This document shows positions 1-4,113 of a stretch of DNA of 7,038 nt, in pieces. Location of the stretch: assembly GCA_934643765.1 (NCBI GenBank), contig CAKUCT010000105.1, positions 1 to 7,038 on the forward strand, given 5' to 3'. How positions within the stretch are numbered: position 1 is the stretch's first letter; each line of letters begins with the position of its first letter. The notes below the pieces were generated by a model that was given only the letters and a program-made list of their open reading frames with translations, was not told the DNA's origin and searched no databases. Position numbers and translations under genes: made by a program. Source of the stretch: an uncultured Oscillospiraceae bacterium. Lineage in GTDB: Bacteria > Bacillota > Clostridia > Oscillospirales > Oscillospiraceae.

Positions 1-671
1 GTGCGCTCCTGCATGCCGGGCAGCGTGCGCATGGGGATGTAGTCGCCTTCATATAAATAGGTGGTGTAGATTTCATCGGCGGCAATCAGAAGGTCGTATT
101 CCTGCGCGACTCTGGCCAGCAGCTCCAGCGTGCCCCGGCCATAGGCCATGCCGGTGGGGTTCGTGGGGTTGTTGAAAATGATGGCCTTTGTTTTCGGCGT
201 GATGGCCGCGCGCAGACGCGCCTCATCGATGGCATAATTTTCGGAGGCATAGGTCGGAACGTCGACGCAGACGCCGCCGGCCAGCTCAATCTGGCTGCGG
301 TACATGGCAAAATAGGGGGAGAAAACGATGACCTCATCGCCCGGGTCGAGCGTCGCCAGCATCACAAGCGCCATGCCGAGGCAGCTTGAAGCCGTGACGA
401 GCACGCGGCTTTCCGAGACCTCCTGGCCGAAGTCTTCCAGCCAGGCCTTGCGGATGGCGGAAATCAGCTCCGGGTCGCCCTTGGGGTCGCCGTAATGGGT
501 GTGGCCCGCCTTGGCATCCTGATAAGCTTTTTCAATGATGGCCCCGTCGGTTGTAAAATCAGTGTCGCCGATGGAAAGGTCAATGATATCGTTGTATTTT
601 GCGAGCGCCGCGGTGTCAAGCGACAGGCCGCTGCCGGCATTCTGGAATCGTTTTGCAATGTAGGTTTTCAT
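1..671 (-). CDS. Class I/II PLP-dependent aminotransferase, 3' part cut by window edge
   Basis: The leftward frame from ATG at 671-669 stays open to the window edge, giving the first 223 residues of an enzyme family that is usually about 390 long. Fold-type I aminotransferase landmarks appear in order: a tyrosine of the substrate region in HTHYGDPKG (about 57-65), ASSCLG (94-99) for the PLP phosphate, Tyr120 in SPYFAMY for ring stacking, NNPTNPTG (167-174) with Asn171, and ADEIY (198-202) with Asp199 and Tyr202. Asn171 to Asp199 is 28 residues, the usual family spacing. The PLP-binding lysine should lie about 12 residues past the window edge and cannot be checked. The start overlaps the racemase stop as ATGA and has AAAGGAG at 687-681, so translation is probably coupled. 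It transfers amino groups between an amino acid and a 2-oxo acid in the cytoplasm. Substrate cannot be assigned; aspartate, aromatic or branched-chain types are all possible. Confidence 0.93.
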   Translation of the reverse strand, partial: MKTYIAKRFQNAGSGLSLDTAALAKYNDIIDLSIGDTDFTTDGAIIEKAYQDAKAGHTHYGDPKGDPELISAIRKAWLEDFGQEVSESRVLVTASSCLGMALVMLATLDPGDEVIVFSPYFAMYRSQIELAGGVCVDVPTYASENYAIDEARLRAAITPKTKAIIFNNPTNPTGMAYGRGTLELLARVAQEYDLLIAADEIYTTYLYEGDYIPMRTLPGMQER

Positions 672-1954
672 TTGGAACACTCCTTTGTGACATGCGGAAC
701 AACGGTTGCGCCGTTGGGGATAACATAGATGGATTTACCGTCCAGCGCCGCGGCCTTGAGAAGCTCGTCCATATCGGAAAACGAGCGCATGCCCATGGGC
801 CGGACGAGCTCGTCCGGAATTGTGGAGTAGAGGAAGATATTCTGCCGCTGGGCCTGCTCACAGTTCTGGAAGAAGATATAGCCCGCGACGGTAAACGCCT
901 CGCGCAGGCGCGTTTCAATCGTGCCGTCGAGAAGATTTTTGCACCAGCCGAAGTATTCCTCCGGGCCGCCGCCTTCCGGCGCTTCCATCATGATGATGAG
1001 CGTGCCGCCGGGCTTGAGGCCGGACTCGACATTATCCACGGTTTTTGTGCCCTGGTAGAGCGAAATATCCTTCGGGAAGCCGCCGCAGCTGGTGACGATA
1101 ACATCCGCTTGTTCCGGAACATCGACCTGATAGATTTTATTGACAAGCTTGCAGCCTTCCTCCCAGGCGTGCAGATAGTGGCCGGAGAAAATCGCGGTCA
1201 GCGCCATCTGCGCGTTCATGACGAGGTTCACCATGAAAAGGTTTTTGACCATCGCAGCGGCTTCGCACATGTCCTCGTGCAGGGGGTTGCCCTCCAGCAC
1301 GCCGTTTCCGATTTTGGGATTGGAGCGCAGGCACTTTGGGTCGAGAGAGTACGCATGGTTATGGCGGATGGTCTGAAGACCGCTGACGCCGGGCAGGATG
1401 CTCTTGCGGCCGCCGCCGAAGCCCGCCATGATATGGTGCGTGCAGGCGCCGAGACATACGACAAAATCAGCGGTCGCCACGGTGTGGTTGATCCAGACGG
1501 GCGTATCGTGCGCGGTGGTGCCGAGGTAGACAAGATCGTCCGCTTCACAGTTGTGGTTCTCCACGCGGACCTGATCGTATACGCTGTCTGTGACCAGCGT
1601 GCGCAGCTCCTGCTCATCGCCTCCAATGTGCGTGCCGTTGGCGACGACGATGGTAAGTTTTTCATACGCGACGCTGCAGCGTGTGTGCAGATATTCCACC
1701 AGATGCGGAATGACCAAATCCTGCCGCATCCAGAATCTTGACATATCGCTCACCACGAGCGCGACGGCCGCGCCGGGCGCGATGCGCGCGGCAAGCGGCG
1801 CGGAGTCTACGGGGTGCTCCAGGCTTTCAAAAAGCGCGGCGCGGATGTCGGAAAGGGGCGCGGCTTCATTTCCGTGGAGCACGGCCAGCACGGACGACTC
1901 GTCCAGCGGCACGCTGACGCTGCCTTTTCCGTATGCAAACTGATATTCTTTCAT
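668..1954 (-). CDS. larA: LarA-family nickel-dependent 2-hydroxyacid racemase/epimerase (DUF2088)
   Basis: A 428-residue protein, the full length of LarA-type racemases, which use a nickel-pincer nucleotide to move hydride at the carbinol carbon of a 2-hydroxy acid. Residues matching Lactobacillus plantarum LarA are visible: the DxxR pair (Asp70, Arg73), His109 in NGTH, His174 in ACTHHIMAG, the cofactor-linking Lys184 in GGRKS, His200 in RHNH (nickel ligand), and Gln301/Lys304 in YQGTK. The N-terminal catalytic domain spans about 1-280 and the C-terminal domain the rest. The ATG at 1954-1952 follows GAGGG at 1965-1961. No larB, larC or larE cofactor genes lie in the window, so they would have to be elsewhere. 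The gene is first in a leftward operon with an aminotransferase. Family members act on lactate, malate, phenyllactate and other hydroxy acids, so lactate is not certain. The symbol is given at family level. Confidence 0.88.
   Translation of the reverse strand: MKEYQFAYGKGSVSVPLDESSVLAVLHGNEAAPLSDIRAALFESLEHPVDSAPLAARIAPGAAVALVVSDMSRFWMRQDLVIPHLVEYLHTRCSVAYEKLTIVVANGTHIGGDEQELRTLVTDSVYDQVRVENHNCEADDLVYLGTTAHDTPVWINHTVATADFVVCLGACTHHIMAGFGGGRKSILPGVSGLQTIRHNHAYSLDPKCLRSNPKIGNGVLEGNPLHEDMCEAAAMVKNLFMVNLVMNAQMALTAIFSGHYLHAWEEGCKLVNKIYQVDVPEQADVIVTSCGGFPKDISLYQGTKTVDNVESGLKPGGTLIIMMEAPEGGGPEEYFGWCKNLLDGTIETRLREAFTVAGYIFFQNCEQAQRQNIFLYSTIPDELVRPMGMRSFSDMDELLKAAALDGKSIYVIPNGATVVPHVTKECSK
681..687 (-). 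promoter_or_regulatory. Ribosome binding site of the aminotransferase, inside larA
   Basis: Read leftward, AAAGGAG lies nine bases ahead of the ATG at 671-669 and inside the last codons of the racemase. It fixes the aminotransferase start and, with the ATGA overlap at 671-668, supports translational coupling of the two genes. Confidence 0.75.
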
Positions 1955-1998
1955 GAAAATACCCTCGGCTCTGTATTTTTATTATTTCTTTTGCCGCA

Positions 1999-2027
1999 AT
2001 TATACGCGCCCTGCAGAAAGGATGCAA
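1999..2027 (-). promoter_or_regulatory. Putative sigma-A promoter of larA-aminotransferase operon
   Basis: Read leftward, a perfect TATAAT lies at 2004-1999. TTGCAT lies at 2027-2022, with a 17-base spacer. The -35 matches the consensus only in its first three bases. The promoter sits just past the strong terminator at 2036-2080, which would shield it from transcription arriving from the CsoR-like gene, and about 45 bases ahead of the larA ATG. Confidence 0.55.
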
Positions 2028-2035
2028 TCGGCAAA

Positions 2036-2080
2036 GCATACAAAAAAGGAACCGCGTCTCGCGGTTCCTTTTTTGTATGC
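2036..2080. terminator. Bidirectional intrinsic terminator with perfect 21-bp arms
   Basis: Positions 2036-2056 and 2060-2080 are perfectly complementary, with a three-base loop (TCT). The GC-rich top of the stem, GGAACCGCG, is flanked by an A6 run on one arm and a T6 run on the other, so either strand gives a GC hairpin followed by U residues. It lies between the leftward CsoR-like gene and the larA promoter, so its probable job is to stop leftward read-through. No rightward gene ends near it. Confidence 0.82.
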
Positions 2081-2106
2081 GCTTTGCGGCAGCGCCGCAA
2101 AGCGTC
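2081..2106. repeat. Palindromic 26-mer repeat, copy 1
   Basis: A 26-base sequence with arms GCTTTGCGGC (2081-2090) and GCCGCAAAGC (2094-2103) around the loop AGC, followed by GTC. It is identical to positions 2400-2425. It directly abuts the terminator at 2036-2080. Confidence 0.8.
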
Positions 2107-2399
2107 GTCTGCGGGCGGATAATTGAACGTGAAAGGGGCTCCGAGACCGCCCCTTTCACACTTTCCCTGCCGGGACAGCGCCCGGAAGCAGGCACGGAGC
2201 GCAGCAAGAGGAGCGTGGCGCAGTTCCTTTTTGGAGTGTTAGGCTGTCAAAAAACGTCCAGACCAACAGCTTCGGAAAGGAAGATGGTGTGAAAGAAACC
2301 CATCAGGGGTGTCTTTCGCGTTCAATCAACCACTTTTTCAAACCTCTAAAGTTTGAAAAAGTGCACAGCGTGTCAAAAAGGACTTTTTGACACGCTGGT

Positions 2400-2425
2400 G
2401 CTTTGCGGCAGCGCCGCAAAGCGTC
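2400..2425. repeat. Palindromic 26-mer repeat, copy 2
   Basis: Identical over all 26 bases to 2081-2106 and in the same orientation, 319 bases away. Its right end runs into the stop codon of the CsoR-like gene (2426-2424). Exact identity in non-coding DNA points to a dispersed repeat family or a recent duplication rather than chance. Confidence 0.8.
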
Positions 2426-2861
2426 ACTTAATAAACTTATCGATGGCCTGGCAGAGGCTGTCTAACGCCTGCTCGTCGTCCTGCTCCACGGCGTCGACGA
2501 TGCAGTGCTGGATATGGTCCTGCAGGATGACCTTGCCGATATTATTGATGGCAGAGCGGACAGCGGCGATCTGAATCAGAACCTCAGAGCAGTCCCGCCC
2601 GTCTTCCACCATTTTTTTGACGGACTCCAGATGCCCGATGGCGCGGGCCAGACGGTTGATGACGGCCTTGGTATTGGCATGGACATGGCCATGCGCGCCG
2701 CCTTCTTCGTGTGTGTGCCCGTGCTCATGATCGTGATCGTGCGGATGGGTGTGCTCATGGGTGTGCGCGTGATCGCTGGCCTGCTCGGCGGTGTGGGTAT
2801 CCTGCGGGGTGTGCAGGTGCGGAATATGATGTTCGTGCAGATAATCGTGATCGTGTTCCAT
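2424..2861 (-). CDS. CsoR/RcnR-family metal-sensing repressor with His-rich N-terminus (InrS-like, probably nickel)
   Basis: A 145-residue protein. Residues 1-61 contain 22 histidines, mostly as alternating HxH. Residues 63-145 form the all-helical DUF156 repressor domain (VINRLARAIGHLESVKKM onward). The ligand pattern Cys91-x24-His116-x3-Cys120 is the X-Y-Z set of CsoR and InrS. His59 lies 32 residues before Cys91, the same offset as the extra N-terminal His ligand of E. coli RcnR (His3/Cys35) and Synechocystis InrS (His21/Cys53). Copper-sensing CsoR lacks that fourth His, so nickel is favoured by inference. These proteins bind DNA without metal and release it on metal binding. The ATG at 2861-2859 follows AAAGGAG at 2875-2869. 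The gene is divergent from a His-rich protein and cooT, the likely targets. The symbol is left blank because metal identity is unproven. Confidence 0.88.
   Translation of the reverse strand: MEHDHDYLHEHHIPHLHTPQDTHTAEQASDHAHTHEHTHPHDHDHEHGHTHEEGGAHGHVHANTKAVINRLARAIGHLESVKKMVEDGRDCSEVLIQIAAVRSAINNIGKVILQDHIQHCIVDAVEQDDEQALDSLCQAIDKFIK
2731..2765 (-). repeat. 35-bp inverted repeat, left arm (His-tract coding, CsoR-like gene)
   Basis: The leftward strand of 2765-2731 is identical over 35 bases to the plus strand at 3133-3167. Both copies are coding and in the same phase, giving HTHEHTHPHDH (residues 33-43 here). The arms are 367 bases apart and enclose both divergent promoters and both start codons. 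Confidence 0.9.
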
Positions 2862-2868
2862 GGCCGTT

Positions 2869-2887
2869 CTCCTTTGCCGTTACTATA
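2869..2887 (-). promoter_or_regulatory. Putative extended -10 promoter and RBS of the CsoR-like gene
   Basis: Read leftward, TGATATAGT (2890-2882) matches an extended -10 (TGnTATAAT type). No convincing -35 stands at 16-18 bases. AAAGGAG at 2875-2869 follows, seven bases ahead of the ATG. The leader would be very short, so the promoter call is tentative while the ribosome binding site is clear. Confidence 0.4.
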
Positions 2888-2925
2888 TCACATCGGGATA
2901 GACAAATCCATACAATTCCGGTAAA

Positions 2926-2940
2926 AATTTTCGCGAAATT
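2926..2940. promoter_or_regulatory. TTTCGCGAAA dyad in the divergent control region
   Basis: A perfect 10-base palindrome, TTTCGCGAAA, at 2929-2938, extended by AAT/ATT on the flanks with one extra T. It is centrally placed between the two divergent promoters. It does not look like a CsoR-family site, so any regulator is unknown. Confidence 0.3.
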
Positions 2941-2949
2941 CATGGATAC

Positions 2950-2966
2950 ATCCCCGCCAGGGGGAT
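2950..2966. promoter_or_regulatory. Candidate CsoR/RcnR-family operator 1
   Basis: ATCCCC (2950-2955) and GGGGAT (2961-2966) form a dyad around a five-base centre. CsoR/RcnR-family operators typically hold G- or C-tracts flanked by AT/TA, and this matches that general shape. It ends 21 bases upstream of the -35 of the rightward promoter. Assignment rests on shape and context only. Confidence 0.45.
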
Positions 2967-2987
2967 TATTTTTCGCGTTTTGTGCCC

Positions 2988-3016
2988 TTTACAAATGGAA
3001 TGCGCCTTAGTATAAT
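2988..3016 (+). promoter_or_regulatory. Sigma-A promoter of the His-rich/cooT operon
   Basis: TTTACA at 2988-2993 and a perfect TATAAT at 3011-3016 are separated by exactly 17 bases. It lies 60 bases ahead of the ATG at 3076 and is the best promoter in the window. G/C-tract dyads lie on both sides of it. Confidence 0.75.
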
Positions 3017-3035
3017 GTATACAATATTATCAGAG

Positions 3036-3051
3036 CCCCCGCGAGCGGGGG
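3036..3051. promoter_or_regulatory. Candidate CsoR/RcnR-family operator 2 or 5' leader hairpin
   Basis: CCCCCGC (3036-3042) and GCGGGGG (3045-3051) are perfectly complementary around GA, and GGGGG is followed by TAT. It starts 20 bases after the -10 box, so it would lie just inside the transcript. A bound repressor here would block the start of transcription. In RNA it would be a very stable GC hairpin just upstream of the ribosome binding site (AAAGGGA, 3061-3067). Confidence 0.5.
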
Positions 3052-3075
3052 TATCGGCAGAAAGGGATTGTTACC

Positions 3076-3432
3076 ATGCATCACGATGAAACCATGCACA
3101 CCCATGAACATACCCATGCGGACGGCCATACCCACACCCATGAGCACACCCATCCGCACGATCACGAGCACACCCATGACCATGGCTGCGATGAGCATGC
3201 CTGCGCCAGCTGCGCCGGCTGCGCACCAGCTGACCCCAAGCAGGAACTGATGGCGCTGATGAAGTATATGGTGGGCCACAACACCGCGCACGCCAATGAG
3301 CTGGCCCAGCTTGCAAAGCAGCTGCAGGACATCGGCGAGACGGCAGCCTATGAGCAGATCATGCTGGCTGTGAGCGATTTTGAAAAGGGCAACCTGCGCC
3401 TGTCTACGGTTCTTTCGTCCATGAACGGCTGA
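3076..3432 (+). CDS. His/Cys-rich small protein, putative nickel chaperone or store
   Basis: A 118-residue protein with two parts. Residues 2-41 hold 17 histidines, mostly alternating (HTHEHTHPHDHEHTHDH), followed by four cysteines at 38, 43, 46 and 49 (C-x4-C-x2-C-x2-C). Residues about 54-118 form a predicted helical tail with two more histidines (VGHNTAH). There is no signal peptide or membrane segment, so it is cytoplasmic. Alternating His tracts are known from nickel chaperones such as CooJ, HypB and SlyD. The gene is followed 12 bases later by cooT and faces an InrS-like repressor, so nickel delivery or storage for CODH/ACS is the inferred role. The four-Cys cluster could bind zinc or nickel. 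Its His tract shares 35 identical coding bases with the repressor gene. I do not recognise the C-terminal region as a named enzyme family. Confidence 0.8.
   Translation: MHHDETMHTHEHTHADGHTHTHEHTHPHDHEHTHDHGCDEHACASCAGCAPADPKQELMALMKYMVGHNTAHANELAQLAKQLQDIGETAAYEQIMLAVSDFEKGNLRLSTVLSSMNG
3133..3167 (+). repeat. 35-bp inverted repeat, right arm (His-tract coding, small His-rich gene)
   Basis: Exact inverted copy of 2731-2765, coding residues 20-30 (HTHEHTHPHDH) in the same codon phase as in the divergent repressor gene. Identity ends on both sides although the encoded proteins remain His-rich. Confidence 0.9.
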
Positions 3433-3444
3433 GGAGGAAACACT

Positions 3445-3639
3445 ATGTGCCTTGCAATGGTCTATACGGATACGGCCGAGCCTGAAAACCTCGTGCTGAG
3501 CAATGTGCAGCGCATCGACTGCAAAGACGGCTTGGTCTATCTGACCGATCTTCTGGACCGTCAGGTGGTCGTTGAAGGAGAGATCGTCTCAGTGGATCTG
3601 GTCGGCAACACCACCATCATTCACAAAACGCAGAAGTAA
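3445..3639 (+). CDS. cooT: CooT-family nickel-binding protein
   Basis: A 64-residue protein beginning MCLA. The MCxA start and the small all-beta pattern (VLSNVQRIDCKDGLVYLTD, then a hydrophobic VVVEGEIVSVDLVG strand pair) match CooT, whose Rhodospirillum rubrum member is a dimer that binds one nickel through Cys2 and helps mature CO dehydrogenase. Length matches the family (about 61-66). Cys2 is present; a further Cys lies in RIDCKDG. The ATG at 3445 follows GAGGAGG at 3431-3437, which overlaps the stop codon of the upstream gene, so the two are co-transcribed. Its place just upstream of Wood-Ljungdahl genes supports a nickel role for CODH/ACS. The family as a whole is widespread in anaerobes, so its exact function here is inferred. 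Confidence 0.88.
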   Translation: MCLAMVYTDTAEPENLVLSNVQRIDCKDGLVYLTDLLDRQVVVEGEIVSVDLVGNTTIIHKTQK

Positions 3640-3647
3640 ACCAGGCC

Positions 3648-3684
3648 GCCGGCGCGTGCAGATGACCCGCGCCGGCCGGCTTTT
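3648..3684 (+). terminator. Terminator-like hairpin between cooT and the 75-aa gene
   Basis: GCCGGCGCG (3648-3656) pairs with CGCGCCGGC (3668-3676) around an 11-base loop. CGGC and then TTTT (3681-3684) follow. The four-base U run and the four bases between stem and U run make it a weak terminator or attenuator. It would lower expression of the 75-aa gene relative to cooT. No separate promoter for the next gene is evident. Confidence 0.45.
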
Positions 3685-3701
3685 GCGCCGGAGGAAACAC
3701 G

Positions 3702-3929
3702 ATGCAGAGCTATGAAGTGGTCCGCGAGATTGAAAACCAGTGCGCGAACAATCAGATGCGCGACATTTTCTTTGAGGAAATCGAGACCGACGACCCGGTT
3801 GGCTGGCTGCGCCAGCTTGTCAAGGGCAAGCAGGTGGAGATGACGGTGGACGAAAAGGAAAACGGTGATCTGACGGTGTTTGTGGAAAGCGGCGGCGTGA
3901 CGCAAAAGTTCTTGTTTACAAAAATCTGA
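3702..3929 (+). CDS. Hypothetical 75-aa acidic protein
   Basis: I do not recognise this protein. It is 75 residues long, acidic and soluble, with no signal peptide, membrane segment or metal motif (one Cys at 14). Residues 1-42 look helical (MQSYEVVREIENQC, then DIFFEEIETDDPVGWLRQLV). Residues 45-75 look like two or three beta strands (VEMTVDE, LTVFVES, VTQKFLFTK). It is probably real. The ATG at 3702 has GGAGG at 3690-3694, and the 11-base leader GGAGGAAACAC is identical to that of cooT at the same distance from the start. It is the last gene of the His-rich/cooT operon. Its position between CooT and Wood-Ljungdahl genes suggests a part in metal handling or CODH/ACS assembly, but nothing in the protein itself shows this. 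Confidence 0.72.
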   Translation: MQSYEVVREIENQCANNQMRDIFFEEIETDDPVGWLRQLVKGKQVEMTVDEKENGDLTVFVESGGVTQKFLFTKI

Positions 3930-3975
3930 GACAAAAAGGCAGATCAATTCTGATATAGGTAAAGATCAAATTCTA

Positions 3976-3995
3976 CATAATTTTATGCTTTTTTT
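3976..3995 (+). terminator. Weak terminator candidate after the 75-aa gene
   Basis: CATAA (3976-3980) and TTATG (3983-3987) form a short A/T stem, followed by C and seven T (3989-3995). The stem is too weak to be a confident terminator, but the T run is the only one between the 75-aa gene and the next promoter. Confidence 0.25.
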
Positions 3996-4017
3996 GCGAT
4001 AACGCTCTTGTATTTGC

Positions 4018-4046
4018 TTGACAAATGTGTTACGATATTTTTGTAT
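4018..4046 (+). promoter_or_regulatory. Putative promoter of the metF Wood-Ljungdahl operon
   Basis: A perfect TTGACA at 4018-4023, with TTGTAT at 4041-4046 after a 17-base spacer. The -10 matches only three of six positions, which would suit a regulated promoter. A small dyad, CGATA (4033-4037) and TATCG (4044-4048), overlaps the -10. An alternative -10, TATACT at 4089-4094, has no -35. The 5' leader would hold a CGGAG/CTCCG hairpin (4055-4071). Confidence 0.42.
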
Positions 4047-4113
4047 CGAATCCGCGGAGAGAAGGGCTCCGTGTACTCAGGCAAAATCTATACTATATTT
4101 TTGGAGGCAAACT

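Larger units (their letters stand above)
1955..2423. other. Non-coding, stem-loop-rich intergenic region
   Basis: This 469-base gap separates the start of larA from the 3' end of the CsoR-like gene. Short open frames cross it, but none has a good ribosome binding site or recognisable protein. It holds the larA promoter (1999-2027), a strong terminator (2036-2080) and a run of further inverted repeats: 2081-2103 (10-bp arms), 2129-2159 (11-bp arms), 2166-2192 (bulged), 2291-2317 (11 bp with one mismatch), 2331-2363 (13-bp arms, 7-base loop), 2367-2396 (14-bp arms) and 2400-2422 (10-bp arms). The density suggests accumulated interspersed palindromic repeats or a structured 3' UTR. No RNA family was recognised. 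Confidence 0.7.

Noticed and set aside
599..1741. A 380-codon open frame on the plus strand
   Set aside because: It lies antisense to the LarA-family gene, which has a complete set of family residues. The plus frame has no family resemblance or proper ribosome binding site, and G+C-rich genes often leave such open frames.
2077..2292. A 71-codon plus-strand frame in the stem-loop region
   Set aside because: It crosses several hairpins, has no ribosome binding site, and its residues look random.
2081..2425. CRISPR array from repeated palindromes
   Set aside because: There are only two identical copies, 319 bases apart, and no regular spacer units or cas genes.
3076..3210. His-rich tract as an artificial or simple-repeat artefact
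   Set aside because: The His tract is followed by an ordinary helical region and an in-frame stop that overlaps the cooT ribosome binding site. The promoter and RBS upstream are also intact, so this is a genuine gene.
3007..3291. A 94-codon minus-strand frame rich in Met, Gly and Val that resembles membrane segments
   Set aside because: It is the complement of the His-rich tract: CAC/CAT codons read backwards give GTG/ATG (Val/Met). The same artefact appears at 2505-2924 opposite the repressor gene.
4018..4113. A longer MetF start (TTG at 4018)
   Set aside because: That TTG is the first part of the TTGACA -35 box. The extra residues do not match MetF, and a clear ribosome binding site precedes the ATG at 4114.
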